Assembly: GCA_031551145.1 (NCBI GenBank)
Contig: JAVBNZ010000041.1
Location: forward strand, 1-44,005
Direction of reading: 5' to 3'
Source: WRKB01 sp031551145
GTDB lineage: Bacteria > Desulfobacterota > Desulfovibrionia > Desulfovibrionales > Desulfovibrionaceae
DNA length: 44,005 nt
This document shows, piece after piece, positions 25,048-33,152 of the stretch; positions within the stretch are counted from its first letter, which is position 1, and the number at the start of each line of letters is the position of its first letter. The translations under genes and the position numbers were made by a program. The notes beneath the pieces were generated by a model. That model did not search any database, was not told the DNA's origin, and was given only the letters and a program-made list of their open reading frames with translations.

Positions 25048-26211
25048 CTACTGCTGCGCACCGCGATTGGGACGGGTCAGGTAATAGATTTTGGGCACCA
25101 TGTACATGATGGCGGTCTGCTTCTGGGCGGGCGCGTACTGGGTGGCCACGATAACCGGCCCCAGGTTCCAAAGCCGGCTGTTCGGGCCTTCGGAGGCCGT
25201 AAGCGGGCCGAAGCGTTTTTCCACCATGTTGTAGACTTTCTGGGCGTGGGCCGCATCCGGGGTCGGATAATCTATCTTGATGAAACCCAGGGGCGCCGGC
25301 GCGCCGGGGCTTGGCGGCGGGCCGTAGCAGGCCGCGAGTTCGGAAGCGCCGGGCACGGCCGGGCCGGCCTTGTAGACGTCGCAGGCGAAACCGTCGTGCT
25401 CGCGCACGGGCACGGCCTTGGCGGCGGCCAGGGCGGCGCGCATGGCCGGGCGCTCGGCAGCGGCGAGCTGGATGCCGAACAGGGAAAGCTGGATCGGCTT
25501 GGTCGCCATTTTTTCCAGGGCCTGCATGGCCTCCTGCCTTCCGTCCATGGCCGCGCCGTAGAGCAGCAGCACGGCGCGCGTGGCATTGTGGGACACGCCG
25601 CGCCCGTCGCGATAAAAGAGGCCCAGGCGTTCCAGGGCGGCGCTCTGCCCGCCGGCCGCGGCCCGGCTGTACCAGGCGGCGGCGTCGCGCTCGTTTTTCT
25701 GCACCCCCCGGCCGCGCTCGTACATCAGGCCCAGGTTGTACTGGGCCTCGGCCAGGCCGGCTTCAGCCGCCTTGTGGAACCAGTAGGCGGCCTGCGCTTC
25801 ATCCTTGGGCACGCCGCGTCCCTGCTCCAGCAGCCGGCCGTAGTTGCTCATAGCGCGGGCGTGTCCGGCCTCGGCCGCATGGCGGAAATAGAGAGCGGCG
25901 CGCGCCGGTTCTTCCGGCACGCCCTGGCCCTGATCGAACAGGACGCCGATGTTGTAGGTGGCGCGGGAGTCCCCGGCCTCGGCCTGGGCCTGCCAGAGAT
26001 TGAGGGCCGTAATATAATCCCCGCGCTGATAGGCCGCCACGGCGTCTTCAAAGGACGTGCCCGAATCTTTGGCGGGAGCGGCCGGGACCTGACCTTGAGC
26101 GGGAGCGGCAGCCGGAGCCGGGGCCTTGGGCGCGGCTTTCTGCGCGGCCCAAACGGGCAGCGCGATCAGCAGGGCCAGCCAGCATATGCAAATCAATCGT
26201 GTCACGCGCAT
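25048..26211 (-). CDS. Exported Sel1-like tetratricopeptide repeat protein
   Basis: This 387-residue protein has a signal peptide (MRVTRLICICWLALLIALPVWA) and an alanine/proline-rich linker to about residue 48. About five Sel1-like repeats follow (about 52-240), seen as recurring pieces such as YNIGVLFDQGQGVPEEPARA, YGRLLEQGRGVPKDEAQAAY and YNLGLMYERGRGVQKNERDA. The C-terminal 140 residues form a separate region (DGFACDVYKAGPAVPGASEL...) that I do not recognise. Sel1 repeats mediate protein contacts, and no enzymatic residues stand out. It is encoded 12 bases upstream of the homocysteine gene. Its place there may mean an assembly or envelope role, but none is established. Confidence 0.82.
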   Translation of the reverse strand: MRVTRLICICWLALLIALPVWAAQKAAPKAPAPAAAPAQGQVPAAPAKDSGTSFEDAVAAYQRGDYITALNLWQAQAEAGDSRATYNIGVLFDQGQGVPEEPARAALYFRHAAEAGHARAMSNYGRLLEQGRGVPKDEAQAAYWFHKAAEAGLAEAQYNLGLMYERGRGVQKNERDAAAWYSRAAAGGQSAALERLGLFYRDGRGVSHNATRAVLLLYGAAMDGRQEAMQALEKMATKPIQLSLFGIQLAAAERPAMRAALAAAKAVPVREHDGFACDVYKAGPAVPGASELAACYGPPPSPGAPAPLGFIKIDYPTPDAAHAQKVYNMVEKRFGPLTASEGPNSRLWNLGPVIVATQYAPAQKQTAIMYMVPKIYYLTRPNRGAQQ

Positions 26212-26266
26212 AGGCGTATCCTGTTTCGCTTTGTCTCTTTACAGCCCTGATTCAGGCTATATCGGG

Positions 26267-26391
26267 CGTTGCGAAGATTTTTGTTCTCTGCCGAGGAGGA
26301 CGAGCTTTTTGCGGAGGGAATGTACTCTTACGTACTTGACCAAAGCAAAAAACGAAGTCCGACAAAGGCAGAGGGCAAAAAGACCGCAACG
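26267..26391 (+). repeat. 125-bp palindromic repeat element, copy 2
   Basis: CGTTGCG at 26267 and CGCAACG at 26385-26391 bound an imperfect palindrome in which TTTTTG, CTCTGCC and GGAC recur inverted on the other arm. The centre holds GTAC-TCTTAC-GTAC. The + strand core GGGAATGTACTCTTACGTAC matches the minus-strand core of the element at 15647-15794, and the same frame reads FAEGMYSYVLDQSKKR here. It ends two bases before the ahbC stop codon (26394) and 55 bases upstream of the Sel1-repeat gene. Confidence 0.75.
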
Positions 26392-26393
26392 TG

Positions 26394-27572
26394 CTAAGCG
26401 ATCTCGTCGTCAGTGAGATAACAGGCCGGATCCTCGGCCCACACATCTCCGTGCCAGGCCTCGGCCCTGGCCCTGAAATTGCCCGCGCAGATGGGCAGGA
26501 AGCGGCAGCGCGCGCAACGCCCGCCCACATGCGCCTTTTTGTCCTTGAGCTTGTGCAGCAGTTCGATTTGCGGATCGTCCCAGATCGCGGAAAAAGGGCG
26601 TTCCAGCACGTTGCCGAAGGTGTGGATGCGCCAGAACTGATCCGCATGCACCTGCCCGTCCCACGAAATACAGCCTATGCCCCGGCCGGAGCTGTTGCCC
26701 TCGTTGAACTGCAACAGCTTGAACACTTCCTCCGCCCGCTTCGGATCTTCCCGTTTCAGGCGCATCCACACGTAGGGGCCGTCGGCGTGGTTGTCCACGG
26801 TCAGCACTTCCTTGGGCTTGCCTGCCTCGAAAAGCTCCCGCGTGCGATCCATGATCACGTCAAGCAAGGCGCGGGTTTCGGCGTGATCGAGATCCTCTTT
26901 GATCAGTTCCGAGCCCCGGCCCGAGTACACAAGATGATAAAAGCAAATGCGGGGCACTTCAAGATCGCGCACCAGATCAAAGAGCACCGGCACTTCGTTC
27001 ACGTTGCGCTTGTTGACCGTGAAGCGCAGGCCCACCTTCAGCCCTTCGGCCTGACAGTTCTCAATGCCCTGCAGCGCCTTTTTGAAGGAGCCCGGCACGG
27101 CGCGGAACTTGTCGTGCACTTCTTCGCCGCCGTCCAGGGAAATGCCTACGTAGGACAGACCCACTTCTTTGAGCTCCCGCGCCTTGTCCTTGGTGATCAG
27201 CGTGCCGTTGGTGGAAATGACCGCCCGCATGCCCCTGGCGGTGGCGTGCTTGGCCAGTTCGACCAGATCCTCGCGCACCAGGGGCTCGCCGCCGGAAAAA
27301 AGCATGACCGGAGCGCCGTAGGCAGCGAGATCGTCGATGATCGCCTTGCCCTGCTCCGTGGAAATCGCGTCCCTGCCCTGCTCTTCCAGCGCCTTGGCGT
27401 AACAGTGCACGCAGCGCAGGTTGCAGCGCCGCGTCATGTTCCAGACCACCACCGGCTTCTTGTCCGCCGAAAACTGCAGCAGATGCGAAGGCAGCTTTCC
27501 GGAATGCCGGCCGTAGCGCAGGGCATCCGAGGGCTCGACCTGTCCGCAATACAACTTTGAAATTCCTATCAT
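26394..27572 (-). CDS. ahbC: Radical SAM 12,18-didecarboxysiroheme deacetylase (AhbC-type, heme synthesis)
   Basis: This 392-residue radical SAM protein is related to AhbC and NirJ. AhbC removes two acetate side chains from 12,18-didecarboxysiroheme in the siroheme-dependent heme route used by sulfate reducers and methanogens. The opening MIGISKLYCGQVEPSDALRY and VVVWNMTRRCNLRCVHCYA, with the SAM cluster at Cys50, Cys54 and Cys57, are typical, as is the GGEPL motif in MLFSGGEPLVREDL. The C-terminal cysteines (GIGCISWDG, GGRCARCRFLPICAGN and DPACYL) would bind an auxiliary cluster. The start is 12 bases after alaS, so it may be expressed with recA and alaS. Another radical SAM/SPASM maturase is less likely. 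Confidence 0.78.
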   Translation of the reverse strand: MIGISKLYCGQVEPSDALRYGRHSGKLPSHLLQFSADKKPVVVWNMTRRCNLRCVHCYAKALEEQGRDAISTEQGKAIIDDLAAYGAPVMLFSGGEPLVREDLVELAKHATARGMRAVISTNGTLITKDKARELKEVGLSYVGISLDGGEEVHDKFRAVPGSFKKALQGIENCQAEGLKVGLRFTVNKRNVNEVPVLFDLVRDLEVPRICFYHLVYSGRGSELIKEDLDHAETRALLDVIMDRTRELFEAGKPKEVLTVDNHADGPYVWMRLKREDPKRAEEVFKLLQFNEGNSSGRGIGCISWDGQVHADQFWRIHTFGNVLERPFSAIWDDPQIELLHKLKDKKAHVGGRCARCRFLPICAGNFRARAEAWHGDVWAEDPACYLTDDEIA

Positions 27573-27584
27573 GACCTGTATCCT

Positions 27585-30227
27585 TTATGCCAACGCAGCG
27601 CGCAGCGCTTCAAAAGCCGCGTCTATGCCGGCCGGGTTCGATCCGCCGGTCTGGGCCAGATCCGGCCTGCCGCCCCCCCCCGCCGCGCCCACGGCCGGGC
27701 CGATGGCGCGGATCAGATCCGGCGCGGTGAATTTCGCATGCAGATCTTTGGAAACATACAGTATCAGGGACACTTTGCCCTCTTCAGACGAAGCCAGACA
27801 GGCCACGCCCGAAGGCAGGCGCGAGCGCACGTTGTCCATAAGTTCGCGCAGGGCCTTTATGGGCGTGTTCTCCACGCGCGCCGCGAGCAGAGAGGTGCCG
27901 TTCACGGAAACGAGGCCGGACATGACGTCGCCCCCGCCCGCCGCGGCCCGGCCGCTTTCCAGATCCTTGCGCAGCTTTTTGCACTCCTTCTGAAGTTCCT
28001 CGACCCGCGCGGCAAGCTCGCCCGGTTTGGTTTTGAGCAGGGAGGCAAGGCGGCCCAGTTCCGTGCGCTGTTCGTGCAGCAGGCCGAGCACATTCCAGCC
28101 CGTGGCGGCCTCAATGCGCCGCACTCCGGCGGAAATGCCGGTTTCGGAAAGGATGGCGAAGGCGCCCGCCTGCCCGGTGCGTTCGAGATGGGTGCCGCCG
28201 CAAAGTTCCACGGATTCTGCAACGCCCACGCGCACCACGCGCACTTCCTCGCCGTATTTTTCGCCGAACAGGGCCATTGCGCCGGCGTTTTCCGCCTCCA
28301 TGCGGGACATGAGGGAGGAATGCACGGGCATATCCGCCAGAATGGCGCGATTGACCTCGCGCTCCACGGCGTTGATCTCCCGGGAGCTGAGGGCCTGGAT
28401 GTGGGAAAAGTCGAAACGCAGGCGGTCGGGGCCGACCAGGGAGCCCGCCTGATGCACGTGATCGCCCAGCACGCGGCGCAGCGCGGCGTGCAGAAGATGG
28501 GTGCAGGTATGGTTGCGGGCCGAAGCCAGACGGTCGTTTTCACCCACTTCAAGCCGCACGGTCTGATCGTGCAGCACTTCGCCGCTCGTTACCTTGATAC
28601 GATGCACGATGAGTTCGGACGCGGGCCGCAGGGTGTCCACCACCTCGGCCTGCCCGGTAAAGGAACGCAGGTTGCCGCTGTCGCCCAACTGCCCGCCGGA
28701 GGCGCCGTAAAAGGGTGTGATGTCGGTGACGGCAAAGCCTTCGTCGCCTTCGCTCAGGGCCTGCACTTTGCGGCCCCGCGCGTCCAGCAGGGCCAGTATG
28801 CGCCCTTCTTCCGCCAGACCGGTGTAGCCGGTGAATTCGCAGACAATGCCGGATTCGAGAAGTTCGCGGAAATGCCCGCCGCCGGCTCCTTCGCCGAGCA
28901 AACCGCCCTTTTGCGCCGCGCGGGAGCGCTCCTTCTGCTCCTTCATGTGTGCGACAAAGCCGGGTTCGTCCACGAGAAAGCCGCGTTTCTCGGCCACATC
29001 GTTGATGATGTCGAGCGGGAAGCCGTAGGTGTCGTACAACGTGAAGCAGACCTCGCCCGGCACGATGCGGATGTTTGCCGCGCCAAGCCTGCCCAGTTCC
29101 TCTTCCAGCAGCGCCAGCCCTTTGTCGAGAGTCAGGCCGAAGCGCTCTTCCTCCACCCGCACGGCCTGTCCCATGAAGTCGGCGATGGCGACGAGTTCGG
29201 GAAAGTCTTCGCCCATGACGTCCACAACCTTGAGCGCCACCTTGTGCAGAAAGGGCTCGGTCAGGCCGGTGAGACGGCCGAAGCGGGAGGCGCGGCGAAT
29301 AAGCCGGCGCAGCACATACCCACGGCCCTCGTTGGAGGGCAGCACGCCGTCGGTGATGAGAAAGGCGGCCGAGCGGGCGTGGTCGGCGATAACGCGCAGG
29401 GCGGTATCTCCTTCCTCGTCGCCGGCCTTGTAGGCGCGGCCGGCCAGGGCGGCGGTGAACTGGATGAATTCCTGAAAAAGATCGCTGTCGTAATTCGAGG
29501 TCTTGCCCTGGCATACGGCGGCGATGCGCTCAAGGCCCATGCCCGTGTCGATGGAGGGCCGGGGCAGGTCGATGCGCAGTTCCGGGCTCACCTGATCGTA
29601 TTGCATGAAGACCAGATTCCAGATTTCCAGATAGCGGTCGCATTCGCATTTGCCGATGCCGCAGTCCGGCCCGCAGCTCATGTGTTCGCCCTGGTCGTAA
29701 TAAATTTCGGAGCAGGGACCGCAGGGGCCGGTATCGCCCATGGCCCAGAAGTTATCCTTCTCGTTCATGCGGAAAATGCGTTCCGGCGCAACGCCGGCCA
29801 CGCTCTGCCAGAGAGCGAAGGCGTCGTCGTCCTCGCGAAACACGGTGACATAAAGCTTTTCTTTCGGAAGCTTCAGTTCGACCGTAACGAAGTCCCAGGC
29901 CAGACGTATGGCGTTTTCCTTGAAATAGTCGCCGAAGGAAAAATTGCCGAGCATCTCGAAAAAGGTGTGGTGGCGCGCCGTGCGCCCCACGTTTTCCAGA
30001 TCGTTGTGCTTGCCGCTGACGCGCAGGCATTTCTGGGAGGTGACGGCACGCTTGTAGGGCCGCTGCTCCTGCCCCAGAAAAACCTTTTTGAACTGCACCA
30101 TGCCCGCGTTGGTGAAGAGCAGGGTGGGGTCGTCCTTGGGCACCAGCGGCGAGGAGGGCAGCACCGTATGCCCCTCCGCGCGGAAGTATTCGAGAAAGCG
30201 GCGGCGTATTTCTTTGGCGGTGAGCAT
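27585..30227 (-). CDS. alaS: Alanyl-tRNA synthetase
   Basis: This 880-residue class II synthetase charges tRNA-Ala. The N-terminal part reads MLTAKEIRRRFLEYFRAEGH with motif 1 nearby, and GDTGPCGPCSEIYYDQG belongs to the catalytic core. The editing domain has the HxxxH site in NHTCTHLLHAAL (His573, His577) and the partner site CGGTH in ELCGGTHLERTG (Cys676, His680). A coiled-coil and C-terminal C-Ala glycine-rich domain (GAAGGGGRPDLAQTGG) close it. All expected parts are intact and the length is normal. It begins six bases after recA and ends 12 bases before ahbC. Confidence 0.97.
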   Translation of the reverse strand: MLTAKEIRRRFLEYFRAEGHTVLPSSPLVPKDDPTLLFTNAGMVQFKKVFLGQEQRPYKRAVTSQKCLRVSGKHNDLENVGRTARHHTFFEMLGNFSFGDYFKENAIRLAWDFVTVELKLPKEKLYVTVFREDDDAFALWQSVAGVAPERIFRMNEKDNFWAMGDTGPCGPCSEIYYDQGEHMSCGPDCGIGKCECDRYLEIWNLVFMQYDQVSPELRIDLPRPSIDTGMGLERIAAVCQGKTSNYDSDLFQEFIQFTAALAGRAYKAGDEEGDTALRVIADHARSAAFLITDGVLPSNEGRGYVLRRLIRRASRFGRLTGLTEPFLHKVALKVVDVMGEDFPELVAIADFMGQAVRVEEERFGLTLDKGLALLEEELGRLGAANIRIVPGEVCFTLYDTYGFPLDIINDVAEKRGFLVDEPGFVAHMKEQKERSRAAQKGGLLGEGAGGGHFRELLESGIVCEFTGYTGLAEEGRILALLDARGRKVQALSEGDEGFAVTDITPFYGASGGQLGDSGNLRSFTGQAEVVDTLRPASELIVHRIKVTSGEVLHDQTVRLEVGENDRLASARNHTCTHLLHAALRRVLGDHVHQAGSLVGPDRLRFDFSHIQALSSREINAVEREVNRAILADMPVHSSLMSRMEAENAGAMALFGEKYGEEVRVVRVGVAESVELCGGTHLERTGQAGAFAILSETGISAGVRRIEAATGWNVLGLLHEQRTELGRLASLLKTKPGELAARVEELQKECKKLRKDLESGRAAAGGGDVMSGLVSVNGTSLLAARVENTPIKALRELMDNVRSRLPSGVACLASSEEGKVSLILYVSKDLHAKFTAPDLIRAIGPAVGAAGGGGRPDLAQTGGSNPAGIDAAFEALRAALA

Positions 30228-30233
30228 ACGAAA

Positions 30234-31313
<1,080 letters not shown>

Positions 31314-31352
31314 GCGAAATTCTCCGGTACGGGATGAATGTCAAAGGGGATG

Positions 31353-31381
31353 ATTATAACAGAAGCTGTTTTGCCCGGCAA
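31353..31381 (-). promoter_or_regulatory. Sigma-70 promoter of recA with embedded dyad
   Basis: On the minus strand TTGCCG (31381-31376) and a perfect TATAAT (31358-31353) are 17 bases apart. The dyad AACAG-CTT-CTGTT (31370-31358) fills the spacer and reaches the -10. A repressor there would block RNA polymerase; LexA is the obvious candidate, but the motif was not compared with a known Desulfovibrio LexA site. Confidence 0.75.
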
Positions 31382-31477
31382 GCACCGGAAACGGCTCGGC
31401 AACGACAAAAAGACGCTGGATTTCTGCCTTCGCGGGAATCCGGTCTTTACGGATTTTACCGGCAACCTGAGAAAAAA

Positions 31478-32155
31478 TTACAGCAGGCCGTCGCGGCACA
31501 GGCTGTAGCAGGCGTCTTCCGTGACCACGAGGTGATCCGTCAGCGTAAGGCCGAGGGCGGGCGCCAAGCGGGCCAGTTCGCGGGTCAGATGCAGATCCGC
31601 GCCGCTGGGTTTGGGGTTGCCGCCCGGGTGGTTGTGTACCAGAATGATGTTGCTTGCCTTGTGCAGCAGGCTCACCTCCAGCACGTCGCGCGGGATCACG
31701 TGCACCTGGGCCACCGTACCCCGGCGCAGGCATTTCCAGGTGATGAGGCGGTTGCCGTGATCCGTCAGCGCCACCCACAATTCTTCATGCGTACAGCCGG
31801 CAAGTCTGTGGCGGGCCATGCGCGCCACCACTTCCGGAGTGCAGAGCGCCTCCTTGCGGCGCACGGGTGCCTCCTCATACCTGGCCATCAGTTCCCGCAG
31901 CAGCGTGCGGAACAATTCCAGGGCCGGCCCGTAGCCTTTCACATCGCCGAATTCGTCCCCCCGCGCGTCCATCACGCCGCGCAGCCCGCCGAAACGCTCA
32001 AGCAGGGCTTTGGCCAAAGGCTTGGTGTCCCGCCGCAGCAGCACGTAGCCCAAAAGAAGCTCCATTATTTCATAATCGGCAAGCTGGGACGTATCCTGCC
32101 GCAGACGCTCCTTCAGGCGTTCCCTGTGGCCGTGGAGGTAATTTTCAACGGTCAC
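31478..32155 (-). CDS. radC: RadC-family JAB-domain protein
   Basis: This 225-residue protein has an N-terminal helix-hairpin-helix-like part (RERLKERLRQ ... DYEIMELLLGYVLLRRD) and a C-terminal JAB/MPN metalloprotease-like domain, with the metal site in HNHPGGNPKPSGAD (His174, His176, Asp187). The name comes from a misattributed radiation-sensitivity locus; the cellular role remains unclear and a DNA-repair function is not established. It overlaps holA by four bases and is the last gene of the long leftward run. 164 bases separate its stop from recA. Confidence 0.9.
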   Translation of the reverse strand: MTVENYLHGHRERLKERLRQDTSQLADYEIMELLLGYVLLRRDTKPLAKALLERFGGLRGVMDARGDEFGDVKGYGPALELFRTLLRELMARYEEAPVRRKEALCTPEVVARMARHRLAGCTHEELWVALTDHGNRLITWKCLRRGTVAQVHVIPRDVLEVSLLHKASNIILVHNHPGGNPKPSGADLHLTRELARLAPALGLTLTDHLVVTEDACYSLCRDGLL

Positions 32156-33111
32156 GGCGCGGCCTCCGGCGGGCGGGCTCCGAGCAGGAGGGTGAGATCA
32201 GCCACCAGGGCATCCAGAGCCTGATCAGGGGTGCATCCTCCGGATTTCACCGCCAGATCCGCCGCGAAGATCAGGGAAAACAGACGGGCCAGCCCTTTGT
32301 GCCCCAGGCGCTGCGCAAGTACGCGCTTGGCTTCCGCATCGCCGGGATGCATGCGCGCCGGTTCTCCCCGCGCAAGCTGCCACAAAAGCCGTGCCTCGCG
32401 GCTTAAAAGCCCCAGAAAGGGAAAGAGCAGGCCTTCATTTTCCTTGCGGGCGCACAGCAACTCGGTCCAGGCCTGCTCCGCCCTGCCGCCCTGCACCATG
32501 CGCAGAAACTGAAAAATGTTGAAACGCGGCATCTGGGCGGCCTGAGCCGCCAGTTCCTCGGAAACCTTCCCTTCCGGCGCGGCCAGCGCCAGCCTGTCCA
32601 ATTCGGCGCGTACGGCTCCGGCGTCGGGGATGAGGCCGGAACACAAAATATCCAGCGCGGGCTGCGCAAGATTCAGGTTCCGCGCCTTGGCCTCTTTCAC
32701 GATAAACGGCCTCAGCGCGCGTTCGTCCAGGCCGGGCGAGCGCCACACCCAACCCTGCGCATCCGCATGGGCAAGGCATTTCAATTTGGCGATATGCGCG
32801 GGAATTTTCGACTGCCCCTTTTCCCAGGCGCTTTCCAGGCAGAGCACGGGCAGGCAGTGCTCCTTGGGCGCGGCCAGGGCGGCGGACACGCGCTTCCACA
32901 CGGCCGCCGGCAGGGCTTCGGCCCGGCGCAGCACCAGAACGCGCCGCGCGGCAAAAAGCCCCGGCAGGGCAAGATGCTCCCAGAAGGCGGACGGCAATTC
33001 CTCGTCCCCCCAGTACACCTGCCTCTCCCAGGCATCTCCTCGCTCCCTGAGCAGCGCGGAAATCCGTTCTTTCAGAAGCGTTCCGTCCGGACAGATACAA
33101 AAGAAAAACAT
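32152..33111 (-). CDS. holA: DNA polymerase III delta subunit
   Basis: This 319-residue clamp-loader delta subunit opens the sliding clamp. The N-terminal part (FFFCICPDGTLLKERISALL) and FAARRVLVLRRAEALPAAVW are typical of the divergent HolA family. A helical C-terminal domain includes SGLIPDAGAVRAELDRLALA, FNIFQFLRMVQGGRAEQAWT and LFPFLGLLSREARLLWQLAR. The family lacks a working P-loop, as expected here. It lies 41 bases after leuS and overlaps radC by four. In many bacteria leuS and holA are neighbours, which supports the call. Confidence 0.85.
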   Translation of the reverse strand: MFFFCICPDGTLLKERISALLRERGDAWERQVYWGDEELPSAFWEHLALPGLFAARRVLVLRRAEALPAAVWKRVSAALAAPKEHCLPVLCLESAWEKGQSKIPAHIAKLKCLAHADAQGWVWRSPGLDERALRPFIVKEAKARNLNLAQPALDILCSGLIPDAGAVRAELDRLALAAPEGKVSEELAAQAAQMPRFNIFQFLRMVQGGRAEQAWTELLCARKENEGLLFPFLGLLSREARLLWQLARGEPARMHPGDAEAKRVLAQRLGHKGLARLFSLIFAADLAVKSGGCTPDQALDALVADLTLLLGARPPEAAP

Positions 33112-33152
33112 ATGCCTCCGGCGAACAGGGGGGGAGTTTGAGGTATTTTCCC

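Noticed and set aside
31431..31457. Terminator between radC and recA
   Set aside because: AATCCG/CGGATT with a T-run exists only in the rightward sense, where no gene needs it; on the radC strand no T-tract follows the stem.
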